Shown here: one piece after another, positions 14,951 to 16,558 of the stretch
Layout of the letters: each line of letters opens with the position of its first letter
Numbering within the stretch: position 1 is the first letter of the stretch
Source of the DNA: an uncultured Clostridia bacterium
Lineage (GTDB): Bacteria; Bacillota; Clostridia; Lachnospirales; Lachnospiraceae
DNA: 16,558 bases
NCBI GenBank assembly: GCA_947088195.1
Contig: CAMUFS010000027.1
Location: 1 to 16,558 of the forward strand
Direction: 5' to 3'
Translations under genes and position numbers: made by a program
Notes under the pieces: model-generated
The model's database searches: none
Seen by the model: the letters and a program-made list of their open reading frames with translations, nothing else
What the model was told of the DNA's origin: nothing

Positions 14951-16413
14951 GGCAGTCTCCTCTTATTCTCATAAGCAACAAGTCCATTCGACGTTTTTAT
15001 ATATTTGGCAGCATCCAAAAAATAAGATACCTCTAATGCCCTGTGTTCTTCACTTGGATGAAGCGGATCAAACTGCTCAATCTTAATTTCCATTCCTGCA
15101 CCGGAACGCACTCCCTCCTCATATGCTCTGTTGTATCGCTCTGTAAGCGCTGTAAGCTCCGCCTGAATATCCCCATTTCCAAGCATCAGTTCCTTTATTG
15201 TATCATACAGATCAAGTCCGGCAAGCTTTAAAGCCCCCGTGGTCCTCTCATGCGGCGCAAGGGGCCAGATCCCATCATTCTCCCCCACAGCACAGGCAGG
15301 CTCTGCGATCTCATATCCATTCTGCTTTGCCCTCTCAAGCACCTCTGGCACAATCGAGATTCCATAGCCGGACATATAGTATTCTGTCAAATTGTCCACA
15401 TTTGCAAACAGCTCACAATATACCTGCCAAACTATTTCAGGATTCTCGCAGTGTGCATTGAGCAGATAGCCATTGTTCATCGAGTAATTCTGAACACCGT
15501 GCAGCGTGCCATCAAGCGAGGGAATCTCCACACACCCCCACGTATCTTCCATGGGAAACTGCTCCGCATAGGCACCTCTCTCCGAATGTACATAAGAAAT
15601 ATACATTCCTATTCTGCCATCCGCAAAGAGCTGCCTTAATGGATCAATATCAAGATTCCGACAGTCTGGATAAGCACAATCCAAAGACAGCAGCTCCCTC
15701 CACGCCTCCACAAGCTTCTCACATCTTACAAAGTCATACCTCCCCTCCGCGAAATCATACCCTGCCTTTAACCCCATATCAAGATTCATTTGCTTTACAA
15801 AGGAACGATTCAGAGCTGACGGTGCGTTCTTCATATTGATCGCGAAACCATATATTCCTTCCTCGGAGAATTGCTGTGTAATAAGCCTTGCATCCTCTAT
15901 CATTTCCTCCATGGTCGCAGGAGCCCTATCAATCCCTGCCCGTGAAAAGAGCGTTTTATTATAAAACAGACGACAAGGAGACGCCGCTGTGGGAATAAAA
16001 TAACATTTACCATCAAATACATTCACATTTTCCAATATCAGCTTCCCAAATATATCTTTAAATTCTTCTTTCATAAATGGCATCAGATCTGCATATGAGC
16101 CATCGTTGATATGCTCGTACAAAATCTGTGATGTATATACCATTAAATCGGGCGCATTTTGATTCATCAAGGCATTATTTACTGCCTGCGCGTAATTATC
16201 ACCAAACACCTTATATTCTACGCGAATATGCCCCTTGTTCTCCTCATTGTATTCTTGTATCTTCTGCTGCTGAAACTGCATATCATGCCGATCCTTTGTC
16301 CAGACAGTGACCACATATTCTTCCTTCTCCTGTTCTTCTGGTGAGCCAGCTACACAGCCAGCCAGAAAAATAATAACAAACAGACAGAAAAACAGATATA
16401 ATGTTCTTTTCAT
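14947..16413 (-). CDS. Solute-binding lipoprotein, probable sensory partner of the histidine kinase
   Basis: 488-aa type 1 extracellular solute-binding protein. The signal peptide has MKRT, a hydrophobic stretch and lipobox FLAGC with acylated C20, followed by a short acidic linker and a two-lobed fold that begins VVTVWTKDRHDMQFQQ. The length fits the sugar-binding family. The gene is first in an operon with a YesM/YesN two-component system and overlaps the kinase start by 4 nt. There are no permeases, so it is more likely a ligand receptor for the kinase than part of a transporter, although shared use by a distant ABC system is possible. ATG 16413 has AAGGAGG 5 nt upstream and a near-consensus promoter just before it. 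Confidence 0.87.
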   Translation of the reverse strand: MKRTLYLFFCLFVIIFLAGCVAGSPEEQEKEEYVVTVWTKDRHDMQFQQQKIQEYNEENKGHIRVEYKVFGDNYAQAVNNALMNQNAPDLMVYTSQILYEHINDGSYADLMPFMKEEFKDIFGKLILENVNVFDGKCYFIPTAASPCRLFYNKTLFSRAGIDRAPATMEEMIEDARLITQQFSEEGIYGFAINMKNAPSALNRSFVKQMNLDMGLKAGYDFAEGRYDFVRCEKLVEAWRELLSLDCAYPDCRNLDIDPLRQLFADGRIGMYISYVHSERGAYAEQFPMEDTWGCVEIPSLDGTLHGVQNYSMNNGYLLNAHCENPEIVWQVYCELFANVDNLTEYYMSGYGISIVPEVLERAKQNGYEIAEPACAVGENDGIWPLAPHERTTGALKLAGLDLYDTIKELMLGNGDIQAELTALTERYNRAYEEGVRSGAGMEIKIEQFDPLHPSEEHRALEVSYFLDAAKYIKTSNGLVAYENKRRLP

Positions 16414-16436
16414 CGCTTCCTCCTTATTTTTCTTTT

Positions 16437-16465
16437 AATATATCTATAATTTCTAAGTTCGTCAA
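16437..16465 (-). promoter_or_regulatory. Sigma-A-type promoter of the binding protein-kinase-regulator operon
   Basis: Minus strand: -35 TTGACG (16460-16465), exactly 17 nt of spacer, -10 TATATT (16437-16442). The expected start is near 16430, giving a leader of only about 17 nt that is almost filled by the AAGGAGG at 16419-16425. The near-consensus elements suggest steady basal expression of the sensor. Confidence 0.75.
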
Positions 16466-16558
16466 CATAGTTTGATGTGTATCATACTTTATACAAAACA
16501 TCCTTATAGGCTATTTGTGATTGTGGGGTGGTGAATCATATTCTAGAAGGGTCCGCCC
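16466..16558. other. Intergenic right edge, no gene seen
   Basis: No open frame with a ribosome binding site is visible. A short dyad-like stretch (GTATCATACTTTATAC, about 16479-16494) lies just upstream of the sensor operon promoter and could be a regulatory site, but it is weak. Confidence 0.3.

Noticed and set aside
16549..16558. GGGTCCGCCC at the right edge as a half-site of the GC-rich response-regulator repeat
   Set aside because: It matches only part of the repeat and is cut by the window edge; the pairing partner at 22 bp is not present.
1..16558. CRISPR array, tRNA, rRNA, insertion sequence or prophage signatures
   Set aside because: No regularly spaced repeats, cloverleaf-like segments, transposase or integrase motifs were found on either strand by reading.

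Overview
The window looks like part of the chromosome of a low-GC Gram-positive anaerobe, most likely a gut-type Clostridia/Lachnospiraceae member. The evidence is AT-rich intergenic DNA, strong AGGAGG-type ribosome binding sites, two Gram-positive-style lipoproteins with lipoboxes, a YesM/YesN-style two-component system, and clostridial-type GH1 and GH2 glycosidases. The organism assignment is inference. I see no mobile element, tRNA, rRNA or CRISPR array.

Left module (1-6429): a glycoside-use locus read outward from one divergent control region (about 4993-5235). Leftward run a GPH-family sugar:cation symporter, a GH2 beta-glycosidase and a GH1 beta-glycosidase that is cut by the left edge. 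Rightward runs an AraC-family regulator. A perfect 12-bp inverted repeat sits inside the promoter region of both arms and is the best operator candidate. The simplest reading is that an oligo- or aryl-glycoside is imported intact and hydrolysed in the cytoplasm.

Middle (6430-7455): a lone class I methyltransferase on the plus strand with no visible Shine-Dalgarno sequence, followed by a strong bidirectional terminator shared with the leftward operon that ends there.

Right module (7456-16558), all on the minus strand. A tightly coupled sensory operon comes first: a lipoprotein solute-binding protein, a YesM-type histidine kinase and a YesN-type response regulator, with 4-nt and 8-nt gene overlaps and a near-consensus promoter. 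After 149 bp it is followed by a second operon: a KdgF-like cupin, a large solute-binding lipoprotein, and a 581-aa protein that looks like an alpha/alpha-barrel plus beta-sandwich carbohydrate-active enzyme but that I cannot place in a family. A pair of GC-rich direct repeats spaced exactly 22 bp lies over the -35 position of the cupin promoter and is a good candidate response-regulator site. KdgF-type cupins act on 4,5-unsaturated uronates, the products of polysaccharide lyases. The second operon is therefore plausibly a uronate-polysaccharide system, with the 581-aa protein as a candidate new lyase or uronyl hydrolase. No ABC permease genes accompany either solute-binding protein.

The most interesting parts are the unassigned 581-aa enzyme with its cupin partner, the two candidate operators, and the unusual Met-rich insertion in GH1 and helical tail in GH2.
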